Source: CAWKEY01 sp963696315 (lineage in GTDB: Bacteria; Pseudomonadota; Gammaproteobacteria; Methylococcales; Methylomonadaceae). Taken from it: 64,000 bases of DNA. The DNA lies in NCBI GenBank assembly GCA_963696315.1, contig CAVOJU010000032.1:58395-122394 (forward strand). Reading direction: 5' to 3'. The notes under the pieces were generated by a model that saw nothing but the letters and a program-made list of their open reading frames with translations, made no database searches and was not told the DNA's origin. Shown piece by piece: positions 1-8,312 of the stretch; position 1 is the first letter of the stretch, and every line of letters begins with the position of its first letter. Both the position numbers and the translations under genes were made by a program.

Positions 1-142
1 ACAGCAGCTGGTCATGGCAACCTTAAAAGAACCCCTGGCCTCAGGCAAGCTCCACGCAGTCAGCATCAAGGCCTATACCCCGGACGAATGGCAGGCCTTA
101 CAGCTCAACAAGCAACCCGGACTGCTGCAAATACAGCATTAA
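1..142 (+). CDS. C-terminal end of an unidentified protein (partial)
   Basis: An open frame enters from the left edge at base 2 and ends at a TAA at 140-142, giving the last 46 residues of a protein. The fragment is hydrophilic, has no recognisable motif and ends in LLQIQH. It lies 114 bases upstream of the flavodoxin on the same strand, so the two could be co-transcribed. I cannot name the family from this fragment. Confidence 0.5.
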   Translation, partial: QQLVMATLKEPLASGKLHAVSIKAYTPDEWQALQLNKQPGLLQIQH

Positions 143-256
143 AATAGATGACGTTTGTTATTGACTGTGCGGCTTATCGCACCATGCGAATGAATCCGCA
201 CCTAAAGGCTACTGATCAATTCATAACTGCGGGCACTGATGCTCAGCGAGGACATT

Positions 257-790
257 ATGGCTAAAGTAGGCGTTTTTTTTGGGACCGATACCGGAAATAC
301 CCGGCGGATTGCGAAAGAAATTACATCTACGCTGGGTTCGGCCGTTGCCGCCAAGCCGGTAAATATACGCAATGCCAGTGTCACGGATTTGCTGGCCTAT
401 GACATCCTGATCTTGGGCACGCCCACTTATGGCGAGGGCATGTTGCCCGGGTTATCAACCGGCAATCCCACTGAAAGCTGGGAGGAGTTTTTGCCAATGC
501 TGACAGGGCAGGATTTTAGCGGCAAAAAAGTGGCCATTTATGGGCTGGGCAATCAAAAAAGTTATCCGACGGAATTCGTTGATGCCGTGTTTTATTTATA
601 CGAGCAGTTTAAACAATGCGGCGCCACAATCATAGGTCAATGGACTACTGAAGGTTATAACTTCCAAGCCTCCAAGGCAGTTATTGACGGGTGTTTTGTA
701 GGCCTGGTCCTGGATCAGGAAAATCAGAAGGATCTTACACCGTACAGACTGGATACCTGGTTAAAGCTGCTGGCAAAGGCTTGGGATTAA
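257..790 (+). CDS. nifF: nif-type long-chain flavodoxin (NifF)
   Basis: FMN electron carrier expected to reduce nitrogenase Fe protein in the cytoplasm. The 177-residue protein opens with the flavodoxin phosphate-binding loop (GTDTGNT, residues 9-15) and carries the LGTPTYGEG loop near residue 50 and a GLGNQKSYP segment near 95, with the extra loop of long-chain flavodoxins. The start at 257 is preferred over the in-frame start at 239 because a GAGG ribosome site sits about six bases upstream and the flavodoxin fold begins directly after MAKVGVFF. Placement just ahead of a Rieske protein and draTG, with a large nif cluster nearby, supports the nitrogen-fixation role. A housekeeping flavodoxin cannot be excluded by sequence alone, but context makes NifF the better call. 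Confidence 0.85.
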   Translation: MAKVGVFFGTDTGNTRRIAKEITSTLGSAVAAKPVNIRNASVTDLLAYDILILGTPTYGEGMLPGLSTGNPTESWEEFLPMLTGQDFSGKKVAIYGLGNQKSYPTEFVDAVFYLYEQFKQCGATIIGQWTTEGYNFQASKAVIDGCFVGLVLDQENQKDLTPYRLDTWLKLLAKAWD

Positions 791-923
791 TATACTCTCG
801 CACATTAACATCGGCGCTTTCGCTTCCTCTCCTGCTGGAGAGGGTTAGGAGAGGAGATTTAAACAGTATGCGCCAAGTGACGTGACTGACAGTTCGCGGC
901 AAATTATTGAAACAGGATTGACC

Positions 924-1289
924 ATGGCAAACGACAAATTGAAACCAGTCTGCACTCGTCGTGAACTGCATGAAGTCAGTTTTTTAATTCGCCAGATTAA
1001 CTATAAGAAACAACCTGTTTCAGCGATTATTTTTGCTTTTGAAGACTGTGCCTATGCGTATGTCAACCATTGCATGCACATGCACAGGCCATTAAACTGC
1101 GAACAGGATGCCATTTTTGACGAAACCGGCTTATATCTGCGTTGCTCCATGCACGGCTTTATCTTCGATCCTAAAACCGGAGAGTGCCAAAGTCCGGTTT
1201 GTTTTGGGCAACGCCTGCAGGCACTACGTCTGGAAGAAATTGATGGCACGCTTTATTTTGCCGAAAAGCATCTGACGCTTATTGATTGA
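924..1289 (+). CDS. Rieske [2Fe-2S] ferredoxin-like protein
   Basis: Small soluble Rieske protein of 121 residues. The cluster ligands are visible: Cys50 and His52 in HCMHMHRP, and Cys74 and His77 in RCSMHGF, with 22 residues between the two pairs as in Rieske ferredoxins. No signal peptide or membrane segment is present, so it should act in the cytoplasm as an electron carrier. The start at 924 has an AGGA ribosome site six bases upstream; an in-frame start at 882 is less likely. It lies between nifF and an RseC-like gene, and that setting suggests a role in electron delivery to nitrogenase or in protecting it, but this is inference. The next gene starts ten bases downstream. Confidence 0.85.
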   Translation: MANDKLKPVCTRRELHEVSFLIRQINYKKQPVSAIIFAFEDCAYAYVNHCMHMHRPLNCEQDAIFDETGLYLRCSMHGFIFDPKTGECQSPVCFGQRLQALRLEEIDGTLYFAEKHLTLID

Positions 1290-1299
1290 AGAGTACGCG

Positions 1300-1739
1300 A
1301 TGATAGAAGAACTGGCGGTCGTAGTGAAAATAGAAAACCATCAAGTCTGGGTCGAAGCTGGACAGAACAGTGCGTGCGGCGGTTGCCTGCAAAAAGCATC
1401 GTGTACATCCAACGCACTCGGCAGCGTTCTCAAGAAAAAGTCAGTGCCGGTGGATAGCGGCATTCAACTAAAAACCGGCGATCAAGTTATGGTCGCTATT
1501 GATGAAAATCTGTTGCTGCGCGCTTCTTTATTATTATATCTGGTGCCGTTAATAGCCTTGTTTACCGGTGCCGGCATCGCCGACTGGCTGCTCACGGATA
1601 ATGCCGAAGTACAGCAGATTTGTGGATTGCCGGCAGCGCCGTACTGAGTTTTTTGTTTTCGCTGTGGTTAATCAACAAAGCGCAAAGTCTGTTGATACTG
1701 AACTATTACGCCCGGCCTGTCGTAGTAAGGAAGATTTAA
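1300..1739 (+). pseudogene. rseC: SoxR-reducing system protein RseC family, frameshifted
   Basis: Membrane protein of the RseC family, which in other bacteria accompanies Rnf-type electron transport and reduction of SoxR. The N-terminal part shows the family cysteine cluster (Cys26, Cys29, Cys35, in CGGCLQKASC) and the first membrane helix near residue 70. The frame then hits a stop at 1645-1647. The second helix and the usual basic tail (NYYARPVVVRKI) continue in another frame to a TAA at 1737-1739. The break maps to the T run at 1619-1621; restoring one T rejoins the two parts. A sequencing or assembly indel is as likely as true inactivation. It is probably co-transcribed with nifF and the Rieske gene. 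Confidence 0.75.
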
Positions 1740-1753
1740 CTCTGTGTGCCGAT

Positions 1754-2053
1754 ATGAATGTTTGGGCTATTAATAAAGATATGCCGCTTAAGCTCCTGTT
1801 ATTGGAACTGGTGCATCGTTACGGTGAAAATACCCTGGCCTTGAACACTCAGGAACAACATTTCCAAGCCATCGAGCTGTGCACGCTAAAGGACCACAGC
1901 CTTTCCGCCTATATTTACACCTTTGGTCAGACACCGGGACGTTATGGCATAGACCTGAAATATCCCATTTCCGCGTATAATATTGTCGGTGAACATGAAA
2001 ATATGACTTTGGATCAAATTATAGAGACACTCTCTATTCATCTCTTTTCTTAA
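1754..2053 (+). CDS. hypothetical protein, 99 aa
   Basis: A short soluble protein beginning MNVWAINKD and ending LSIHLFS. I do not recognise the family. There is no cysteine cluster or membrane helix; the centre holds a TFGQTPGRYGIDL segment and the C-terminus looks helical. The ribosome site for the ATG at 1754 is poor, and an internal ATG at 1781 (MPLKLLLLEL) is an alternative start. It sits between the RseC-like gene and a second small gene with 12 bases to its right, so all are likely one transcript with nifF. A nitrogen-fixation accessory role is possible only from context. Confidence 0.6.
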   Translation: MNVWAINKDMPLKLLLLELVHRYGENTLALNTQEQHFQAIELCTLKDHSLSAYIYTFGQTPGRYGIDLKYPISAYNIVGEHENMTLDQIIETLSIHLFS

Positions 2054-2065
2054 ATCCTGCACGCC

Positions 2066-2374
2066 ATGAATCCAGAACAGCCAACCGAAGTTCGTTATTT
2101 CGTTAGTTACAGCGGCATCAAGCTTCCGCTAAAGCTGGTTAATGAAATAACAGAAGCCAGTTTAAATAATCGAAACACCTATTACCGTGGCTATTTTGAT
2201 GCCCAGGACAGAATGCTGCTGTGCCAGAAAGTTGTCTATGGAGAGGTTGAATCGGAACACCAGTATCAATATTACGATGATGGCGTTTTAAAACTAGCGC
2301 AAATCACTGAAGAGGATGAAGTCAGGGAACTTCATTTTACTGAGTCTGGTGCTGTGACTCGACAAGTCCGGTAG
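2066..2374 (+). CDS. hypothetical protein, possibly DUF6156 family, 102 aa
   Basis: A soluble 102-residue protein starting MNPEQPTEVRYFVSYSGIKLPL, rich in tyrosine and acidic residues, with the segments RNTYYRGYFD and KVVYGEVE. It resembles from memory a small family (DUF6156) found in several diazotroph gene clusters; I could not verify that. No catalytic motif is evident. It is the last gene of the nifF-side block before an inserted toxin-antitoxin pair on the other strand. Confidence 0.6.
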   Translation: MNPEQPTEVRYFVSYSGIKLPLKLVNEITEASLNNRNTYYRGYFDAQDRMLLCQKVVYGEVESEHQYQYYDDGVLKLAQITEEDEVRELHFTESGAVTRQVR

Positions 2375-2484
2375 GCCAGAATAAGACCGCCCAAACGTAG
2401 CGAGGAGCGTTTCCGGCTTATCGCACGTGCTACAAGGCTTTTAAAATTCAGACATTTGTACCACTATAATTTTTAACAAGAAGA

Positions 2485-2781
2485 TTAGCTGCGGCCATCC
2501 CATGATTGAGGGTCTTTCCTTACATGGAAAACTGCAGTAACTATAATCTGCTTACTTTGGATTAGATAGAAAACACGATATGGGAATCGGCGAACAGCAA
2601 TTCGCCTGAGCTCTTTGTAGGTTATTTTGTAATGTGTTGGATTTCGTTCTATTTTTGATAGAGCCTCTTCAACACAAAGCAGGAAATCATGGCCTAGACC
2701 CAACCGCTGAATTTCGTAATATTCAAAGACACTGTCAATGTCTAATTCGGCCTCTTTCCGAATGGTTAGAGAATATTTCAT
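2485..2781 (-). CDS. RelE/ParE-family toxin
   Basis: A basic 98-residue protein with the RelE/ParE fold features: N-terminal helices with DIDSVFEYYE, a central RRIAVRRFPYRVFYLI strand pair and a C-terminal VTAVFHVRKDP strand. Members either cleave mRNA on the ribosome or poison gyrase; which applies cannot be told here. Its start overlaps the end of the upstream antitoxin by four bases (2778-2781), the usual translational coupling of such pairs. The pair is inserted against the direction of the surrounding nif-side genes and may stabilise the region. Confidence 0.85.
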   Translation of the reverse strand: MKYSLTIRKEAELDIDSVFEYYEIQRLGLGHDFLLCVEEALSKIERNPTHYKITYKELRRIAVRRFPYRVFYLIQSKQIIVTAVFHVRKDPQSWDGRS

Positions 2782-2981
2782 ACATTACCGATAATCCGCT
2801 CTTTAACCTCTGCCCATGAAGAGCCAACATTTTGATCATCGAGAAACGCCTGCAACCTGTGGTCAAGTTCAAACTTCTGCTTGTCAGTCAATTCTATAGG
2901 AGCGCCCTCATCGATGATGCTGTCCCATAACTTTTCAGCCAAGACTATACGTTCAGAAATAGAAAGTTCTTGAATTTTCAT
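2778..2981 (-). CDS. addiction-module antitoxin component, 67 aa
   Basis: A small acidic protein beginning MKIQELSISERIVLAEKLWDS, the pattern of the short putative addiction module component family that pairs with RelE/ParE toxins. It includes the typical LT(D)KQKFELDHRL helix. It should neutralise the toxin encoded immediately downstream, with which it overlaps by four bases. Antitoxin first, toxin second, is the normal order for this class. Confidence 0.85.
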   Translation of the reverse strand: MKIQELSISERIVLAEKLWDSIIDEGAPIELTDKQKFELDHRLQAFLDDQNVGSSWAEVKERIIGNV

Positions 2982-3021
2982 AAAACTAGCCCAATATCGG
3001 ATTCTTTTTTAAAGCTAGATT

Positions 3022-3912
3022 ATGCCAGTAGTAGGGCGCAATAGCGATAGCGAATACGTCATGACGAAGTCCACCATCCGGCGCAGGCTATCGCCTATTA
3101 GGCCCTTTATTTCTCAGTATGGCCACAGCACCAACTTGGTCGGTATGGCAACGGCCTGCATGGCTAGCCATGTCTTTAACGAAAATCCCAAACCGCTGCA
3201 TATTGCAGGCACCCGCGAATCAGCGTCAGGTTTGTTTGAGCAATTGCTTCGGCAGTCGACACGCGAGGACTGCGGCCGGATATTTCAGGATTATATGTGT
3301 GTCGTCTTTGGCTTTGAAACAGAACAAAGACTTCGCAACGATCCTTCAGGAAGACGGCGTTATCGGAATAGTTATCTCAGATTAATTCAGGATTGGGGCA
3401 GGGATTCAAACAATGCCCAGGGCGCAGTTTTTAAAGGCTGGGTCGAAAGCCGTTTTGGACTGTTCCCCACCTATCATAAACAGCAAATCGCCAGTTTCAT
3501 GAGCAAGGACTGGATCATGTATATCGAGGAAAAGATGAACAGCCGTTATCACAACAACTGCATTTACATGCAGCTGGATCTTCTTTACGAATATTGTCAG
3601 TGGATTATCGAACGTTTTCAGTTTCCGGCGGCCACGCATAAAACCCTCTATCGAGGCGTCAACTCGCTGGATGGTCATTGGATAGTTCAGGATGAGGATA
3701 AACTGCATAAAATCGTGCGTTTCAATAGTATTGTTTCGTTTACCGACAGCTATAGTATTGCCTGTGAATTCGGCGCCTATATTCTGGAAGTTGAAGTGCC
3801 GATGGTGAAGCTGATTTTTTTTAATGAACTGTTGCCGCACCATGCCTTGCACGGCGAAGCCGAATATCTGGTGATTGGCGGGGACTATCGCGTCAAAGTA
3901 CATTACTACTAA
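3022..3912 (+). CDS. draT: NAD(+)-dinitrogen-reductase ADP-ribosyltransferase (DraT)
   Basis: Transfers ADP-ribose from NAD to an arginine of nitrogenase Fe protein (NifH), switching nitrogenase off when ammonium or darkness/energy limitation is sensed. The 296-residue protein shows the R-S-E arrangement of arginine-specific ADP-ribosyltransferases: the YRG near residue 210, the SIVSFTD strand near 235 and the E-x-E of GEAEYLVIGG near 280. The N-terminus begins with ILxP-like LSPIRPFISQ found in DraT. An internal ATG at 3061 is an alternative start; neither has a strong ribosome site. draG follows 11 bases downstream, so the pair is an operon. Activity is expected to depend on GlnK, two copies of which lie at 55.9 and 57.9 kb. 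Confidence 0.93.
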   Translation: MPVVGRNSDSEYVMTKSTIRRRLSPIRPFISQYGHSTNLVGMATACMASHVFNENPKPLHIAGTRESASGLFEQLLRQSTREDCGRIFQDYMCVVFGFETEQRLRNDPSGRRRYRNSYLRLIQDWGRDSNNAQGAVFKGWVESRFGLFPTYHKQQIASFMSKDWIMYIEEKMNSRYHNNCIYMQLDLLYEYCQWIIERFQFPAATHKTLYRGVNSLDGHWIVQDEDKLHKIVRFNSIVSFTDSYSIACEFGAYILEVEVPMVKLIFFNELLPHHALHGEAEYLVIGGDYRVKVHYY

Positions 3913-3923
3913 GGAAATTGACA

Positions 3924-4808
3924 ATGTCTACAGAACAGCTATTGGACAGAGCCTTGGGCGCCTATTTAGGCTTTGCCTGCGGCGATGCGCTCGGAGCAAC
4001 AGTAGAGTTCATGACGCCGAAACAAATCCAAAAACGTTATGGCGTGCATCAGGATATGATCGGTGGCGGCTGGCTGGGTCTGGAAGCCGGGCAAGTCACC
4101 GATGACACGCAAATGTCCCTCGCAATAGGCCAAGCCATTATCGATCATCAGAGCTGGAACATTCGGGCTGTCGCCGATAATTTTGTCGCCTGGCTGGAAA
4201 GTGATCCGCCGGATATAGGTAATACCTGCCGGCGCGGTATCACGCGCTATCGGGATAGCGGCGAACTGTTCGGTCTGCCACGCGAGGATGATGCCGGAAA
4301 CGGGGCGTGCATGCGAAATCTGCCGGTGGTGCTAGCGACATTAAACCGGCCGGACTATTTCAGTGCATGGAGTTTGCAGCAAAGCCACATTACGCACAAC
4401 AACCCGTTGTCCAATGCCGCCACTTTAGCATTGGGGCGGATGGCCAATCATTTGATTAACAGGCAGGATATGGACGCCAGTAAACAGGAAGCCGAAAGGC
4501 TGATCAGTCAATACGGCCAATTTTCCTATAGCCCTTATCCGGGCAAGGCCTCGGGCTATATTGTCGATACCGTGCAAACGGTTTTACATTATTTTTTCAA
4601 CACGGACAGTTTTGAATCCTGCCTGATTGCAACCGTTAATCAAGGCGGCGATGCCGACACCACAGGCGCATTGGCCGGCATGCTGGCAGGGGCTAAATAT
4701 GGCGTTCAACAGATTCCTGAACGTTGGTTAAAGCAGTTGGATCAAAGGATTGCCGCTCAAATACGCCAACAAACAACTGAACTGATCCGGCTTGCGGCAT
4801 TGCAGTAA
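3924..4808 (+). CDS. draG: ADP-ribosyl-[dinitrogen reductase] hydrolase (DraG)
   Basis: Removes ADP-ribose from modified NifH and so reactivates nitrogenase; membrane sequestration through GlnK-AmtB is the known control in relatives. The 294-residue length equals that of the classical enzymes. Metal-binding motifs are visible: an N-terminal GDALGATVEF segment, VTDDTQM near residue 55, and the C-terminal GGDADTTGALAGM that ligates the dinuclear centre. The ATG at 3924 is chosen over the TTG at 3918 because AAGGAAA lies six bases upstream. It forms an operon with draT. Confidence 0.94.
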   Translation: MSTEQLLDRALGAYLGFACGDALGATVEFMTPKQIQKRYGVHQDMIGGGWLGLEAGQVTDDTQMSLAIGQAIIDHQSWNIRAVADNFVAWLESDPPDIGNTCRRGITRYRDSGELFGLPREDDAGNGACMRNLPVVLATLNRPDYFSAWSLQQSHITHNNPLSNAATLALGRMANHLINRQDMDASKQEAERLISQYGQFSYSPYPGKASGYIVDTVQTVLHYFFNTDSFESCLIATVNQGGDADTTGALAGMLAGAKYGVQQIPERWLKQLDQRIAAQIRQQTTELIRLAALQ

Positions 4809-4926
4809 AACCTCGGGGGTTCGTCAGACCTGTTATCCCCGGCATTGCTCATGCTTACATATCGCAGCAACCTTCCGCCGTTAATCACTTATCGTTCCTT
4901 GTTGTCTGGCAACGATAAAGATGTTG

Positions 4927-6187
4927 CTAGACCTGCAGGCTGTGTGGGACATTCGTTTGGAAGTGGTAACCGTTCGGAACGACGGTGATGCCGGATTCCG
5001 AAACAGTGAAGCGTGCGGCATCGGCGGCGGCGTCAAACCCAATCCGCTCGCCGGGAGGAATCTGCACATTCTTGTCGACGATGCAGCGGTTCAAGTGCAC
5101 ACCGGCGCCAACATGTACCCCGTCGAACAGGATCGAATCTTCGACTACGGCAGTTTCATCCACTTGGACTTGAGAGAACAGGATCGAATGTCTGACTGTG
5201 CCGCCGGAGATTACTGTCCCGCTACTGAGCAAGGAGTCAATGACTTGTCCTGCCTGCCCGCCTGCTCCTGCGGCCATACGCGCCGGCGGGTGCTGTCCGT
5301 GGTAAGTACGGATGGGCCAGTCGCGTCTGATACAGGTTCATTGGCGGGACTGGAGCTAGCAAGTCCATGTTCGCAGCGTAATACGAATCTATCGTGCCGA
5401 CGTCGCGCCAATACTGATCGGGCGTGACGCGTCCGGATTCCCCGCCGAAGCGGTAAGCGCATACGCTATGCGTATCGATGAGACGAGGAATGATGTCCTT
5501 GCCGAAATCATGGCTTGATGCGGTAAGTTCGTGGTCGAATTCTAATTCACGACTGAGCAAGTCCTGGTTGAAAATATAGATACCCATTGATGCCAAGGCA
5601 TGGCGTGGATCGTTCGGCAGGGGCTTGGGATTGTCCGGTTTTTCGTTGAACTCGCGAATTCGATGTGCGCCATCCACCGACATGATGCCAAAAGAGCTGG
5701 CGCTTGTGAGCGGCACCGGCATACAGGCAATGGTTAACTCCGCTTCCTGCTCCTGGTGAAAAAGCAGCATTGCGGCGTAATCCATGCGGTAGATGTGGTC
5801 ACCCGACAGAATCATGATGAAGCGGGCATTGCTGCGATCGAGCAGATACAGATTCTGGAAGATGGCGTCGGCCGTCCCGGAGTACCAGGATGCGCCGGTC
5901 CGCATCTGTGGCGGCACGGGCGTGATGTATTCAGAGATTTCCGGATTGAAAATGGACCAGCCGTCGCGCAGATGCTTTTGCAGCGAGTGCGACTTGTATT
6001 GAGTCAGCACCAGTACCCGCCGCAATCCGGAGTGCAGACAGTTGGTAAGCGTAAAATCGATGATGCGGTACTTGCCCCCAAAGGGCACCGCCGGTTTGGC
6101 CCGATCGGCAGTGAGTGGATGAAGCCGAGCGCCCACTCCTCCGGCCAAGATGATGCAAAGGGTGTTGGAAAGAGTTTTAAAGGGCAT
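4927..6187 (-). pseudogene. glgC: glucose-1-phosphate adenylyltransferase (GlgC), frameshifted
   Basis: Makes ADP-glucose from glucose-1-phosphate and ATP, the committed step of glycogen synthesis. The N-terminal 290 residues are a standard GlgC: ILAGGVGARLHPLT loop, AKPAVPFGGKYR, the SGDHIYRMDY motif and the FNEKP segment. Near 5321-5326 the frame breaks within NLYQT, and the conserved DWPIRTYHGQHPPA and the left-handed beta-helix C-terminus (to position 4927) continue in another frame. Joined, the product is about 419 residues, normal for the family. One surplus base explains the break, so a sequencing indel is a serious alternative to inactivation. It points away from the nif block and has no partner in an operon here. 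Confidence 0.88.
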
Positions 6188-6898
6188 CCGTCACCTCGTC
6201 AAGTCTGTCGAAAAGCAAGATGCTAGAGTTCTGGAGTGTCGCAACTCAGTCCATTAATTTACTCGCATCGTGCGGTCTGTATGGCTGATACTTCTGATTC
6301 CCCTCGATTATTCCAGATTCCGAGGGAGTGAAGTGGTGTCATCCATGGTTCTTTTTGTAAGATAACTGATATGAAATTCAAGTAGTTCGTGCCCCTGTAG
6401 CAGGCCTTCAGTTTAGGCGCCAACTATAAATAGTGCTGAAGTTGGACGGGGCAACATACCCCGTCCTCTTTAGGTTGAATGTTGATTTTAAGTCTTACTT
6501 TCCAGTTAAATGTTGGTTGTGGCCATAGTCGACAATTTGCGATTTCATCGAAGCTATAAACCCTAGCAACATGGAGGAAAGCATTACGGCAATCTAAATT
6601 TTCTCCTCAAGAAATTGAACAATGAAAATGCCGAGAGTTTAATTCCGGCAATAATAGAATCAGCATTATTTATGCCATTCTTCGTTGAGAGATTTTGCAC
6701 TTGCTAGCCCAGATCAGCCGTGCATTCCCAGCCATTCACCCGCAATTGTAGGCTTGGTTGTTGCGAAAGAATGAACCAAAGCAGTGATTTACATCGCCAG
6801 CCTGCACAAGACCGGTGCGCACTGAAGTAGAGCAGGCTGATTTTCCGGTTCCGCTTGATACTTTATTATTCTTGTCACTTTACTATTTCCGTTTGGCT
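6188..6898. other. gene-free region with one hairpin
   Basis: No convincing gene is seen on either strand over these 711 bases. The one clear structure is a perfect hairpin at 6444-6466 (GGACGGGG, seven-base loop, CCCCGTCC) followed on the plus strand by TCTTTA, a weak terminator-like element. The region should hold the glgC promoter on its left side, but no clear match was found. Its right end adjoins a decayed nafY fragment, so part of it may be degraded nif sequence. Confidence 0.5.
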
Positions 6899-7066
6899 TT
6901 AACAGCCTCCATCATGAGTAAATTTGGCCCGTTCCTCATCTGAACGCCCAAAGCCCAAGCAAACTAAGGCCGAGGTGAAGCAAATACTTTTTGAAAGTCC
7001 TTTCAGTAGCCGGAATTCTGAACACGGAACTAGCGTCCCGGGCCGCTTTAGCCGGAGCCGGGCTAC
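6899..7066 (-). pseudogene. decayed 3' fragment of a nafY-like gene
   Basis: This stretch is a degraded second copy of the end of nafY, whose intact copy ends at 7598. Read on the minus strand, the last 35 codons (from 7006) give LKGLSKS...FGRSDEERAKFTHDGGC then stop, against LKEFQKV...LGRSAEERVRFSHDEGC in the intact gene. Further upstream the DNA near 7046-7066 still resembles the GGPAAAK segment, with an internal deletion between. There is no start codon or upstream domain, so it cannot be functional. The stop lies at 6899-6901. It follows the small gene at 7070 directly, suggesting a local duplication that included this stretch. Confidence 0.7.
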
Positions 7067-7069
7067 CTG

Positions 7070-7477
7070 TTAATCTTTGGAGTCTTCGATTTCATCCATA
7101 AACTCGCTGACCCAGCGTTCGACGCGCGGCAGGCAGCCATTCAGCGAGGTCTGCTTTTCCGGTATCGCGAAAAAGTCGGGTTCATGCAGGTAGGGATTTG
7201 TAATTCTGCCAACATCAATGGCATCGTGGCTAAGATCAACTATTCTCCCCCCGATGAGATTATATTGATGTTCATAATGGCCGCAGATCGAACCGCCGAA
7301 GACCTGATTCATAAATAGGCTTCCATATTTACATGATCCGGAAAGATCGCTTGGAGGAAGCGCACCCCGCTCGGCTGCCTGTTCGCACCATTTACGAAAC
7401 ACAAAGACTTTGGCTTGTGCGAAACGTTCGTAGGAATAGGCAAGTTGTGCCTTCCGGTCTGCTGTCCAATCTTTCAT
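7070..7477 (-). CDS. hypothetical protein with Cys-His-Asp pattern, 135 aa
   Basis: I do not recognise a named family. The protein is soluble, with a helical basic N-terminus and a second half holding SCKYGSLF (Cys about 49), GHYEHQYNLI (His about 70) and VDLSHD (Asp about 80). A Cys then His then Asp order with a strand-like spacing is reminiscent of papain/transglutaminase-like folds, but that is only a hint. It lies 120 bases downstream of nafY on the same strand, between the intact gene and its decayed fragment, so it may be read from the rhodanese-ankyrin-nafY transcript. Confidence 0.6.
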   Translation of the reverse strand: MKDWTADRKAQLAYSYERFAQAKVFVFRKWCEQAAERGALPPSDLSGSCKYGSLFMNQVFGGSICGHYEHQYNLIGGRIVDLSHDAIDVGRITNPYLHEPDFFAIPEKQTSLNGCLPRVERWVSEFMDEIEDSKD

Positions 7478-7597
7478 TTTTAGGGCCTATGCGAAGTACA
7501 TATCTGCCCTCCACGATGCATCGAAGGGATAGGGTTTGCAAGAGTGGGCAAGTTTTTGCCTACTCTTTACACTACTTTTTTGCTGTCTCAGTCCATC

Positions 7598-8311
7598 TTA
7601 ACAGCCTTCATCATGACTAAACCGGACGCGTTCCTCGGCAGAACGGCCCAAGGCTTTAGCAAACCAGGGTGGTGGCGCATCAAATACTTTTTGAAATTCC
7701 TTTAACTGATCCACTGCTTCGGTTACCTCTGGAACCTTGATCGGGTAAATATCGGCGCGTATCACTTTTGCCGCAGCCGGGCCTCCGATCGACTGAACGA
7801 ACATGACATGACAGTCTTTAATTAAATTGGCGCGAAACAGGTTTCGATCATCGCTGCTATCGGCATCCAGGGTCGAGCGAATATCGACCAGTTTGTAATC
7901 GTGTCTTGATAACTGATAAACCAGAAAGCGGATGCAGGAACCGAAATGCCCGTTAATCAACGCGCCGCTGTTTGAACCGATGGCAACGCGGATCGAATCA
8001 GGCATTTCGCCTTCTTTATAGGGCAATATTTCAGGAAGGTCTTCATCTTCAGCCTCGTCGCCCCACAGATAACGCACCGCCAGTTTGATATTGGCAAGAC
8101 CGATACCGATGTCCTCGCCATCTTCTTCACCATCCAGACTGCCTAAGCCGGTTTTAAGATTAGTGACAGTAATGGATTTTAATTTTTCATCATCCAGGGG
8201 TGAGCCTACTCGCTCATGTAATATTTCCAGCAGCCGTGGTATGTCAATACCCGGTAAAACGCGCGATGCCAAGGCAATGCGTAAGGCTAATTCACGGGGC
8301 AATGCTTCCAT
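7598..8311 (-). CDS. nafY: NafY/NifY-type FeMo-cofactor-binding nitrogenase accessory protein
   Basis: Binds FeMo-cofactor or apo-dinitrogenase and helps cofactor insertion. The 237-residue product has two parts, as in Azotobacter NafY: an N-terminal helical domain (LPRELALRIALASRVLPGIDIPRLL) that resembles its apo-protein-binding SAM-like domain, and a C-terminal NifX/NifB-like cofactor domain (residues about 110-230) with VAIGSNSGALINGHFGSC and IGGPAAAKVIRADIYPIKV. The ATG at 8311 is chosen because AGGAG lies seven bases upstream; a longer reading from 8332 would overlap the ankyrin gene. It is the third gene after rhodanese and ankyrin genes, behind a sigma-54 promoter at 9225-9239. NifY is an alternative name; the domain layout favours NafY. 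Confidence 0.85.
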   Translation of the reverse strand: MEALPRELALRIALASRVLPGIDIPRLLEILHERVGSPLDDEKLKSITVTNLKTGLGSLDGEEDGEDIGIGLANIKLAVRYLWGDEAEDEDLPEILPYKEGEMPDSIRVAIGSNSGALINGHFGSCIRFLVYQLSRHDYKLVDIRSTLDADSSDDRNLFRANLIKDCHVMFVQSIGGPAAAKVIRADIYPIKVPEVTEAVDQLKEFQKVFDAPPPWFAKALGRSAEERVRFSHDEGC

Positions 8312-8312
8312 T

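Noticed and set aside
160..2425. CGGCTTATCGCAC occurring near 169 and 2412
   Set aside because: A 13-base match with different flanks; too short to call a repeat family here.
3406..3924. long open frame on the minus strand across draT
   Set aside because: It is antisense to the conserved draT gene, has no ribosome site and no recognisable domain.
5756..6226. plus-strand open frames across glgC
   Set aside because: Antisense shadows of the GlgC catalytic domain.
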